From NCBI GenBank assembly GCA_963727075.1, contig CAVSET010000002.1, positions 248,001-312,000 on the forward strand: a stretch of 64,000 bases of DNA, read 5' to 3'. This stretch comes from Bog-756 sp963727075 (lineage in GTDB: Bacteria; Actinomycetota; Acidimicrobiia; Acidimicrobiales; RAAP-2). The notes under the pieces are model-generated. The model was given only the letters and a program-made list of their open reading frames with translations, was not told the DNA's origin and did no database searches. How positions within the stretch are numbered: the first letter of the stretch is position 1; each line of letters opens with the position of its first letter. The position numbers and the translations under genes were made by a program. Below, piece after piece: positions 26,726 to 33,711 of this stretch.

Positions 26726-27172
26726 TCAGCCTTCGGCGACGATCTGCACGGTGAGCTCGAACACCACGCCGCCCACCAGCTCGACCCGCACGCTGTGGTC
26801 GCCCACCGTCTTGATGGGCTCACCGAGGACCAGGTCCTTGCGGTCGACCACCGCGCCGGTCTGCTCCTCCACCTTGCGCACGATGTCGGCGGCCGACACC
26901 GAGCCGAACAGCCGCTCGCCCTTGGCCCGGGCCGGGAGCGTGATCGCCGTCCCCACCAGGGCACGGGCCACCGTTTCGGAGGACTCGCGGTCGCGGGCAT
27001 CCCGCAGGTCCCTCGACCGCCGCATGGCCTCGGCCTGGCTCGCCATCCCCTCGGTGGCCACGATGGCCTTGCCGGCCGGCAGGAGGTGGTTGCGGGCGAA
27101 CCCGCCCGACACCTGGATGATGTCGCCTCGCTTGCCCACCCCGTCGATATCGCTGCGCAGGAGGACCTTCAC
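26726..27172 (-). CDS. rplI: Large-subunit ribosomal protein bL9
   Basis: 148 residues, normal length for L9. The N-terminal RNA-binding domain begins MKVLLRSDIDGVGKRGDI and includes GGFARNHLLPAGKAIVAT. A connecting helix is followed by the C-terminal domain with LFGSVSAADIV and HSVRVELVGGVVFELTVQIV. The GTG at 27172 is chosen because it gives the conserved M-K-V-L-L start; an upstream GTG at 27184 would add four residues. It begins immediately after the rpsR stop, consistent with coupled translation in the rpsF-ssb-rpsR-rplI cluster. Confidence 0.95.
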   Translation of the reverse strand: MKVLLRSDIDGVGKRGDIIQVSGGFARNHLLPAGKAIVATEGMASQAEAMRRSRDLRDARDRESSETVARALVGTAITLPARAKGERLFGSVSAADIVRKVEEQTGAVVDRKDLVLGEPIKTVGDHSVRVELVGGVVFELTVQIVAEG

Positions 27173-27173
27173 C

Positions 27174-27699
27174 TCATGCCCCACCCTCGTCGGGGGCGAC
27201 CCCCTCGTCCACCACCTCGGTCACCGCACCGTCACCGGTCCCGGTGACTTCGACGACCTCCTCGGCCACCCCTGCCTCCGCCTCCGGGGCGTCGCCGCCA
27301 CCGGGCGAAGCCACCGAGACGCTGTCGGCGGACAGCGAGCGTTCCTCGTCACGGCCCCGGCGGCCCCCCGAGCCCGCGTAGCCGTCGCGACCGCCGCGTC
27401 CGCCGCGACCGCCCGGCCGCTCCGTGGTGGTGCGCTGGGTATAGGGCAGCAGCACCAGCTCACGGGCCGTCTTGATGGCGATGGCCACGTCGCGCTCGGT
27501 GCTGGGTGCAGTTGCCCGACACCCGCCGGGCCCGGATCTTGCCGCGGTCGCTCATGTACTTGCGGAGCATGCCCACGTCCTTGTAGTCGACCCACTCGAC
27601 CCGGTCCTTGCACAGGGCACAGGGCTTCTTCTTGATGCGACGCCCGGCGTCCTTCGGTGCACGGCGGCTGGTGCCGCCGCGATCGTTGTTGCGAGCCAT
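27174..27699 (-). CDS. rpsR: Small-subunit ribosomal protein bS18 with single-base frame break and long acidic tail
   Basis: S18 binds the 30S platform next to S6. The first frame gives MARNNDRGG, then KKKPCALCKDRVEWVDYKDV, LRKYMSDRGKIRARRVSGNCTQH. The conserved continuation (ERDVAIAIKTARELVLLPYTQ) is in the next frame, so one surplus base lies near 27498-27501. The C-A-L-C plus later Cys is the zinc-binding C+ form. After LLPYTQ the frame continues about 85 residues: an Arg/Gly-rich part (GGRGGRGGRDGYAG), then an acidic part. Usual S18 is 75-90 residues, so the tail is unusual. S18 is essential, so the frame break is most likely a sequence error. The start 27699 follows the ssb stop by 1 nt. 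Confidence 0.85.
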
Positions 27700-27700
27700 G

Positions 27701-28180
27701 TCAGAAAGGCTCCTCGCTGTAGCCGTAGCCGGCGTCCCCGCCTCCGCCTCCGGCGCTTCCACCCGTCGGGGCCCCCGCCCCACCGCGACCGGACCAGCTT
27801 CCCTCCCCGGGACCGCGGCGCTCGTTCTTGGTCACCTGGGCGGTGGCCCAGCGGATGCTCGGGCCGATCTCGTCGGCCACCACCTCCACCTTGGACCGCT
27901 TGTCCCCGTCGGGGGTCTCCCAGCTGCGTTGGTCGAGGCGTCCGGTCACGATGACCCGTGAGCCCTTGGTGAGGCTCTCGGCCGCGTTCTCGGCCATCTC
28001 ACGCCAGCACACCACGTCGAAGAAGGACGTGGCCTCCTCCCACTCCTGGGTCTGGCGGTTCTGCCAGCGGCGGTTGACGGCCAGCCCGAAGGTCGAGGTG
28101 GCCTGGCCCGTGTTGGTGAAGCGCAACTCCGGGTCGCGGGTGATGTTCCCCACCAGCGTGACGACGTTTCCATTGGCCAC
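27701..28180 (-). CDS. ssb: Single-stranded DNA-binding protein
   Basis: A 159-residue SSB. The OB-fold domain begins NVVTLVGNITRDPELRFTNTGQA and includes FGLAVNRRW, TSFFDVVCWREMAENAAESLTKG and VIVTGRLDQRSWETPDG. It is followed by a Gly-rich linker and the acidic tip SEEPF, a variant of the DDIPF end that recruits repair and replication partners. It sits 2 nt after rpsF and 1 nt before rpsR in the conserved cluster. The length and linker are typical of actinobacterial SsbA. Confidence 0.96.
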   Translation of the reverse strand: MANGNVVTLVGNITRDPELRFTNTGQATSTFGLAVNRRWQNRQTQEWEEATSFFDVVCWREMAENAAESLTKGSRVIVTGRLDQRSWETPDGDKRSKVEVVADEIGPSIRWATAQVTKNERRGPGEGSWSGRGGAGAPTGGSAGGGGGDAGYGYSEEPF

Positions 28181-28182
28181 GA

Positions 28183-28521
28183 TCAGCTCTCCCCACCAGT
28201 TGCGGCCGCAGCTGCGGCCCGTCGGCCGGCCACCTTGTCGGGCAGCCGGATGACCTTGTGCCGGATCACCTCGTCCGCCAGGACGAAGATCCGCTCCATG
28301 TCCGCCACCGCCGGGGGCTCGGCCATCATCTCGATGACCACGTAGTAGCCCTCGCGCTTGTGCTGGACCTCATAGGCGAACGTTCGCCGGCCCCAGCGCT
28401 CCACCCGGTCGACGGTGCCGTCCTTGGCCTTCAACGCCTCGACGGCACGGTCCAGGACGCCGTTGACGGCCCGTTCGTCGGCCGCGGTGTCGAAGATCAC
28501 CATTGTCTCGTAGGGCCGCAT
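28183..28521 (-). CDS. rpsF: Small-subunit ribosomal protein bS6
   Basis: 112 residues. The S6 fold is seen from MRPYETMVIFDTAADERAV, then VDRVERWGRRTFAYEVQHKREGYYVVIEMMAEP, with an Ala-rich C-terminus. S6 pairs with S18 on the 30S platform. ATG at 28521 has GGAGG 10 nt upstream and gives the canonical M-R-x-Y-E-T start; an ATG 13 codons earlier is rejected. First gene of rpsF-ssb-rpsR-rplI, so the promoter should lie in the roughly 160 bp between it and panB. Confidence 0.95.
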   Translation of the reverse strand: MRPYETMVIFDTAADERAVNGVLDRAVEALKAKDGTVDRVERWGRRTFAYEVQHKREGYYVVIEMMAEPPAVADMERIFVLADEVIRHKVIRLPDKVAGRRAAAAAATGGES

Positions 28522-28679
28522 GGGCGGCTCACCTCCCTCTGGATCGGGCCCCGAAGGCACCCGAGCCCCACCGGGTGGGGCAGGTCGGAACGGTCGGCCG
28601 CCACAGAGACGGCTACACAGGACGCCCTACCCTACCGGCAATCGGCGGGCCGTCGGAAGCGGGCGGTCTCGACCCGGGC

Positions 28680-29495
28680 TCAGTGGTACGACTCGGCCTC
28701 GGTGGGGAAGGACCCGGCTCGCACGTCGGCGGCGAAAGCGGCCACCGCCGCGGTGGCCTGCACCCCGAGGTCGGCATAGCGCCGCACGAACTTGGGGGTG
28801 TCGGCGTTGAAGCCCAGCAGGTCGTGGAAGACGAGCACCTGGCCGTCACAGTGGGGCCCGGCCCCGATCCCGATGGTCGGCACATCGAGCGCCTCGGTGA
28901 TCGCCGCCCCCACCGACTCGGGCACGCCCTCGATCACCAGGGAGAAGCAGCCGGCGGCGGCGAGGGCCTTGGCGTCGACGGCCAGGTCGTGGGCGGCGGC
29001 GTCGCTCCGGCCCTGGACCCGGTAGCCGCCCATGGCGTTGACCGACTGGGGCGTGAGCCCGAGATGGCCCATGACCGGGATCTCGGCGGCCACCAGGGCC
29101 TCGATCATCGGGGTCCGCCGGACACCCCCCTCCAGCTTCACGGCCTGGGCGCCGGCCCGGATGAGCCTGGCCCCGTTGCGCACCGTGTCCACCGGGTCGA
29201 GGTGGTAGCTCATCCAGGGCAGGTCCCCCACCACCAGCGGCCTCGGCCGGGCCCGGGCCACCGCGGCGGTGTGACGGACCATGTCCTCCATGGTCACCGC
29301 CAGGGTGTCCTCGTACCCCAGCACGTTGTTGGCCACCGAGTCCCCGACGAGGATGAGGTCGACCCCGGCCGCATCGGCGATCCGGGCACTGGGCGCGTCG
29401 TAGGCGGTGACCATCACCAGCGGATCGTGGCCCGCTCGTCGCTTGGCGGCGCGGACCGAGGGGACCGTGACCGGCGCGGCGCGGGTCTCTGGCAT
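28680..29495 (-). CDS. panB: 3-methyl-2-oxobutanoate hydroxymethyltransferase
   Basis: A 271-residue (beta/alpha)8 enzyme making ketopantoate from 2-oxoisovalerate and methylenetetrahydrofolate in pantothenate synthesis. Signatures: VMVTAYDAPSARIADAAGVDLILVGDSVANNVLGY (Mg-binding Asp), TLAVTMEDM, AVKLEGG, GHLGLTPQSVNAMGGYRVQGR, SLVIEGVPE (catalytic Glu region), TIGIGAGPHCDGQVLVFHDLLG. ATG at 29495 has AGGAGG 7 nt upstream. It stands alone, with no panC or panD in the window. Confidence 0.96.
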   Translation of the reverse strand: MPETRAAPVTVPSVRAAKRRAGHDPLVMVTAYDAPSARIADAAGVDLILVGDSVANNVLGYEDTLAVTMEDMVRHTAAVARARPRPLVVGDLPWMSYHLDPVDTVRNGARLIRAGAQAVKLEGGVRRTPMIEALVAAEIPVMGHLGLTPQSVNAMGGYRVQGRSDAAAHDLAVDAKALAAAGCFSLVIEGVPESVGAAITEALDVPTIGIGAGPHCDGQVLVFHDLLGFNADTPKFVRRYADLGVQATAAVAAFAADVRAGSFPTEAESYH

Positions 29496-29643
29496 GGGCA
29501 ATCCTCCTGATCGACCGTCCAGCGCATCGAGGCTGCCGGCGGCATGGTCCGGTGGGCTGGCCACCGAGGAGCACGACATGGTGCCGATGACCAGGATAGT
29601 GGGCCGCCCCCCGAGCGGGGCGAACGCGGCGAGTGGCGCCCGT

Positions 29644-30099
29644 CTACCGGCCGGGCTGGTTGGCAGCCCGGTCCCGGAGGGTCTTGCGGGAGAGGCCGTC
29701 GACTCCGGCCCCGGCCGGGTACATCCGGGCCAGGTGGTTCCACGAGCACTCGGCGCACACTTCGATGACGTAGCAGACCACCGGATCCTTGCGGCGCCAG
29801 TACCGGGCCAGCTCGGCCTGGCTGGTCACGCACCGGCCGCCGGGAGGCAGGCGCGCGCCGAAGACGAAGGTCACATCGACCAGGTCCGCCTCCTCGCAGA
29901 TGGGACAGGGCTCGCCGGTGGGCCGGCCGAGGTTACGGGCGGCCCTGAGCAGCTCGGGATGGGCGTCGCACACGTCGAGGCGCGAGAGCCGGCCCCGTTT
30001 GAACTCGCGCACCACGGCGTTGCGGGCCAACAGGAACTCGACCCGGCCTCCGGTCGGGGAGGTCGGCACGCCGTCGAGGACCCCGGGCCGGAAGCTCAC
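29644..30099 (-). CDS. DUF5318 family protein (zinc-ribbon-like)
   Basis: A 151-residue conserved actinobacterial protein of unknown function. It has two Cys pairs, GEPCPICEEADL and EVCAECSWNHLARMY, likely binding one metal. Other shared features are VVREFKRGRLSRLDVCDAHPELLRAARNLG and VTFVFGARLPPGGRC. Mycobacteria have a homologue close to the same ribosomal/dnaB cluster (from memory, Rv0049), so the neighbourhood is conserved. It is divergent from padR-ino1. Confidence 0.8.
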   Translation of the reverse strand: MSFRPGVLDGVPTSPTGGRVEFLLARNAVVREFKRGRLSRLDVCDAHPELLRAARNLGRPTGEPCPICEEADLVDVTFVFGARLPPGGRCVTSQAELARYWRRKDPVVCYVIEVCAECSWNHLARMYPAGAGVDGLSRKTLRDRAANQPGR

Positions 30100-30218
30100 A
30101 GTGCCAAGGGTAATCCTTCGGTGCTCCGGCGTCCGCGTTGGGCCGGGCCCGCTCTCCGGGCCCGCCGGCCGGTGCCCGGTGGGCCCGGCGCCAGGACGAG
30201 ACGGCCGACCTATTGCAT

Positions 30219-30241
30219 TGATATATCGATTTGATATATCG
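30219..30241. promoter_or_regulatory. Two TGATATATCG repeats upstream of padR (candidate operator)
   Basis: TGATATATCG occurs at 30219-30228 and 30232-30241, 13 bp apart. Each contains the 8-bp palindrome GATATATC. This AT-rich block stands out in a GC-rich gap and lies 46 bp before the padR start, where a PadR-type autoregulator is expected to bind. Confidence 0.6.
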
Positions 30242-30287
30242 TCACAGACATGCCGCCAAGTGACGTCGACCCCATCCCGGCCATCTG

Positions 30288-30959
30288 ATGCTCGATCTCG
30301 CCATCCTCGGCCTCCTGCACGAGCAGGAGCTCCACGGCTACGAGATCCGCCGTCGGCTCCGTGACGAGCTCGGCCTCTTCGCCAACATCTCGTTCGGATC
30401 GCTGTATCCGGCCCTGTCGCGCCTCGAAGCGTCCCGGGCGGTGGCCGTCACCGAGTCGGGTGAGTCACACCGCCCAGCGCCGCTCCCCTCGACCGGCTCC
30501 CTCGGCGGGGAGCGAGCCGGCCTGCGGGCCCGTCGGGCCAGTGGCCCGCGCGGCACCAAGCGGTCGCGCAAGGTCTACCGGATCACCGATCGCGGCCGTG
30601 AGGTCTTCGAGCAGCTGCTCGACGCCGACGAGCCCGCCGGCACCGACGAGGACCGCAGCTTCGGCCTGCGGTTGGCGTTCGCCCGGCACCTCGCTCCCCA
30701 GGCCCGCCTGGCCCTGCTCGAGCGGCGCCGGCTCCAGCTGACCAGACGCCTGGCCACCGACCGGGGGCGGGCCGCCACCAACAGCCTGGACGTCTACACC
30801 CGCTCGCTGGTCGAGCACAGCACCGAGGCAACCGAGCACGACATCGCCTGGCTCGATCGGCTCATCGAGTCCGAACGGCAGAAGCAGTCACCCCGATCCG
30901 ACCATCGCGATCCCCGCAACGGGCGCGCCAAGACAGCAGCGAAGGGAACCCGTTCATGA
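30288..30959 (+). CDS. PadR-family transcriptional regulator
   Basis: 223 residues. The PadR winged helix is MLDLAILGLLHEQELHGYEIRRRLRDELG and FANISFGSLYPALSRLEASRAV, with the wing KVYRITDRGREVFEQLL after a roughly 50-residue Arg/Ser-rich insertion that is longer than usual. A C-terminal coiled helix follows (LERRRLQLTRRLATDRGRA). Its stop overlaps the ino1 ATG by 4 nt. A PadR-ino1 pair is conserved in actinobacteria (from memory, Rv0047c-Rv0046c), so it probably controls inositol synthesis. Candidate operators lie 46-69 bp upstream. Confidence 0.88.
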   Translation: MLDLAILGLLHEQELHGYEIRRRLRDELGLFANISFGSLYPALSRLEASRAVAVTESGESHRPAPLPSTGSLGGERAGLRARRASGPRGTKRSRKVYRITDRGREVFEQLLDADEPAGTDEDRSFGLRLAFARHLAPQARLALLERRRLQLTRRLATDRGRAATNSLDVYTRSLVEHSTEATEHDIAWLDRLIESERQKQSPRSDHRDPRNGRAKTAAKGTRS

Positions 30960-32053
30960 GCACCATCCGTGTGGCCATCGCCGGCATCGGCAACTGCGCC
31001 AGCTCTCTCATCCAAGGCGTCGAGTACTACCGGGACGCCGATCCGACCGAGACCGTCCCCGGGCTGATGCACGTGGTGCTCGGTGGCTACCACGTTCGCG
31101 ACCTCGAATTCGTGGCCGCCTTCGACGTCGACACGGCCAAGGTCGGCACCGACCTGGGCAAGGCCATCTTCGCCGGCCAGAACAACACCATCCGGTTCGC
31201 CGGCGTGGGCGAGTTGGGCGTGACCGTCGAGCGCGGCCCGACCCTCGACGGGCTGGGCCGGTACTACCGCGAGACCATCGAGGAGTCCCCGGCCGAGGCC
31301 ATCGACGTGGTGTCGGCATTGAAGGACAGCCGAGCCGACGTCCTGGTCAGCTACCTGCCCGTCGGCTCGGAGCAGGCCCAACGCTTCTATGCCGACGCCT
31401 GCCTGCAGGCCGGCGTGGCTTTCGTCAACGCCATCCCCGTGTTCATCGCGTCGGACCCCGAATGGGCCCGGCGCTTCCGGGCCGCCGGTCTCCCCATCGT
31501 GGGTGACGACATCAAGAGCCAGGTCGGCTCGACCATCGTCCATCGCATCCTGACCCGACTGTTCGAGGACCGCGGCCTCGCCCTCGACCACACCTATCAG
31601 CTGAACGTGGGTGGCAACATGGACTTCAAGAACATGCTGGAGCGCGACCGCCTCGAGTCCAAGAAGGTGTCGAAGACCCAGGCGGTGACCAGTCAGATCG
31701 AGCACGGGACCTTGCCGGCCGACGACGTCCACATCGGGCCATCGGACCACGTGCCCTGGCTGCACGACCGCAAGTGGGCCTACATCCGGATGGAGGGGCG
31801 CAACTTCGGCGACGTGCCCCTCAACCTCGAGCTCAAGCTCGAGGTGTGGGACTCCCCCAACTCGGCCGGGGTCATCATCGACGCCGTGCGGTGCGCCAAG
31901 CTCGCCCTCGACCGGGGCATCGGCGGCCCCCTGCTCGGTCCGTCCGCCTACTTCATGAAGTCGCCGCCCGTGCAATACCACGACGACGTCTGCCACCAGA
32001 TGGTCGAGGCCTTCGCGGAGGGAGACCCGGGACCGGTCTGGCCGGAGGACTGA
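30956..32053 (+). CDS. ino1: Inositol-3-phosphate synthase
   Basis: 365 residues, the actinobacterial type of myo-inositol-1-phosphate synthase, converting glucose-6-phosphate to inositol-3-phosphate with NAD as internal redox cofactor. Signatures: AIAGIGNCASSLIQG (NAD-binding), SYLPVGSEQAQRFYADAC, AFVNAIPVFIA, GDDIKSQVGSTIVHR, NVGGNMDFKNML, and LELKLEVWDSPNSAGVIIDAVRCAKLA. The product feeds phosphatidylinositol and possibly mycothiol. ATG at 30956 overlaps the padR stop. It shares its substrate with pgi elsewhere in the window. Confidence 0.96.
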   Translation: MSTIRVAIAGIGNCASSLIQGVEYYRDADPTETVPGLMHVVLGGYHVRDLEFVAAFDVDTAKVGTDLGKAIFAGQNNTIRFAGVGELGVTVERGPTLDGLGRYYRETIEESPAEAIDVVSALKDSRADVLVSYLPVGSEQAQRFYADACLQAGVAFVNAIPVFIASDPEWARRFRAAGLPIVGDDIKSQVGSTIVHRILTRLFEDRGLALDHTYQLNVGGNMDFKNMLERDRLESKKVSKTQAVTSQIEHGTLPADDVHIGPSDHVPWLHDRKWAYIRMEGRNFGDVPLNLELKLEVWDSPNSAGVIIDAVRCAKLALDRGIGGPLLGPSAYFMKSPPVQYHDDVCHQMVEAFAEGDPGPVWPED

Positions 32054-32087
32054 CTCCCGCCCCTCCCGCCGATGGCGGGGCCGCCGT

Positions 32088-33473
32088 TCAGGCCTGCTCG
32101 CGCCACCACGCCGCCAGGCGCTTGCGCGCCTCGTCCTCGCCCAACGGTCCTTCCTCCATGCGGAGATCGAGGAGGAAGGCGAGGGCCCGACCCACCTCAC
32201 GTCCGGGTGGCAGTCCGAGCTCCTCCATCACCTGAGTGCCGTCGAGATCGGGTCGGATGGCATCGAGCTCCTCCTGCTGGCGCAGGTCGGCGATCCGTGC
32301 CTCGAGCTCGTCCATGCGACGAGCGAGCGCCCGGGCCTTGTTGGGGTTGCGGGTGGTGCAGTCGCACCGAGTCAGCTCGTTGAGACGGTCGAGCAGCGGG
32401 CCGGCGTCACGCACGTACCGGCGGACGGCCCGATCGGTCCATCCCAGCCGGTAGGTGTGGAACCGCAGGTGGAGGTTGACCAGCTCGGTGACCACCTCCA
32501 CCTCGTCGCTCGGGTAACGCAGTGCCTGCATGCGTTGGCGGGTCAGGCGCGCCCCGACCACCTCGTGATGGTGGAAGGTCACCCCGCCGTCGACGAAAGC
32601 CCTGGTCTTGGGCTTGCCGATGTCGTGGAACAGGGCGGCCAAGCGCAGCAGTCGGTCGGGGCTGGTCTTGTCCACCACCGCCAGGGTGTGCGCGAGCACG
32701 TCCTTGTGGCGGTGGACGGGATCCTGTTCGAGCGCCAGGCCGGGGAGCTCGGGGAGGAACTCCTCGGCCAGGCCGGTCCGCACCGCAAACCACAGCGCTA
32801 CCGACGGGACGGCCAGGGTGACGATCCTGTCCAGCTCGTCGCGGATGCGCTCCGCCGACACGATGGCCAGTCGCTCACGCCCGGTCCGGACCGCCTCCAC
32901 CAACTCGGGAGTGGGCTCGAGGTCGAGTTTGGCGACGAACCGGGCCGCCCGCAGCATCCGCAACGGGTCGTCACCGAAGGACACCTCCGGATCGAGCGGG
33001 GTCCGGAGCCGGCGGGCGGACAGGTCGGCCAATCCGCCGAATGGATCGATCAGCTCGAGCTCCGGCAGTTGGAGCGCCATCGCGTTGACGGTGAAGTCGC
33101 GCCGCGACAGGTCCGCCTCGACCCGGTCACCGAAGACCACCTCCGGCTTGCGCGAGTCGGGCCGGTACGCCTCGGCCCGATGGGTGGTGATCTCGTAGGT
33201 CCGCCCGCCGCGCCGGCATCCGATGGTGCCGAAACGCTTCCCCTGGGTCCAGACGGCGTCGGCCCAACCGGTCACCAGATGCTCGATGGCGTCCGGCGGC
33301 GCGTCGGTGGTGAAGTCCAGGTCCCCGTCGTCCACCAGGGCGGGTCCGGCGTCGGCGATGATGGCGTCGCGCACCGAACCACCCACCAGATAGAGGCGGT
33401 GGCCGGCCGACCGGAAGCGGTCGGAAAGGTCGGCGGTGGCATCGACCAGAGGCTGCAAACGCTCGGGGAACAC
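32088..33473 (-). CDS. pcnB: CCA tRNA nucleotidyltransferase / poly(A) polymerase family
   Basis: A 461-residue class II nucleotidyltransferase. The head domain has LYLVGGSVRD, metal-binding Asp residues in DGDLDFTTDA, FGTIGCRRGGRTYEITTHR and RRDFTVNAMAL. The neck has DPLRMLRAARFVAKLDL and RIRDELDRI. An HD domain follows, with LRLAALFHDIGKPKTR. The family in actinobacteria adds or repairs tRNA 3' CCA ends; the tRNA-Ile in this window already encodes CCA. It is divergent from DUF6049-murJ, an arrangement also found in mycobacteria. Confidence 0.93.
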   Translation of the reverse strand: MFPERLQPLVDATADLSDRFRSAGHRLYLVGGSVRDAIIADAGPALVDDGDLDFTTDAPPDAIEHLVTGWADAVWTQGKRFGTIGCRRGGRTYEITTHRAEAYRPDSRKPEVVFGDRVEADLSRRDFTVNAMALQLPELELIDPFGGLADLSARRLRTPLDPEVSFGDDPLRMLRAARFVAKLDLEPTPELVEAVRTGRERLAIVSAERIRDELDRIVTLAVPSVALWFAVRTGLAEEFLPELPGLALEQDPVHRHKDVLAHTLAVVDKTSPDRLLRLAALFHDIGKPKTRAFVDGGVTFHHHEVVGARLTRQRMQALRYPSDEVEVVTELVNLHLRFHTYRLGWTDRAVRRYVRDAGPLLDRLNELTRCDCTTRNPNKARALARRMDELEARIADLRQQEELDAIRPDLDGTQVMEELGLPPGREVGRALAFLLDLRMEEGPLGEDEARKRLAAWWREQA

Positions 33474-33711
33474 GCCGCCGAGGGTACTGCGACTGGCGTA
33501 GGCTGCCCTCCGAAGTGGATCGGGAACGCGGCAGCCTCTGCCCCACGGGCAGCCACCCCCGGGCCGGCGCGCCAGTCGGGGACCGGCCCGCCCCGATCAT
33601 CGGGGTGGGCGGCCGCACCCCCGTCGTCGACCCCACCTGACCCGGCGGGCCGGAACCGATGCTCGCCGTCGCGGTGGGCCGGGCGGGCCACGCCGGAGGG
33701 CGGCGTCGGGG

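Noticed and set aside
27174..27488. Separate small gene upstream of rplI
   Set aside because: It starts with the conserved second half of S18, so it is the 3' part of rpsR after a one-base frame break.
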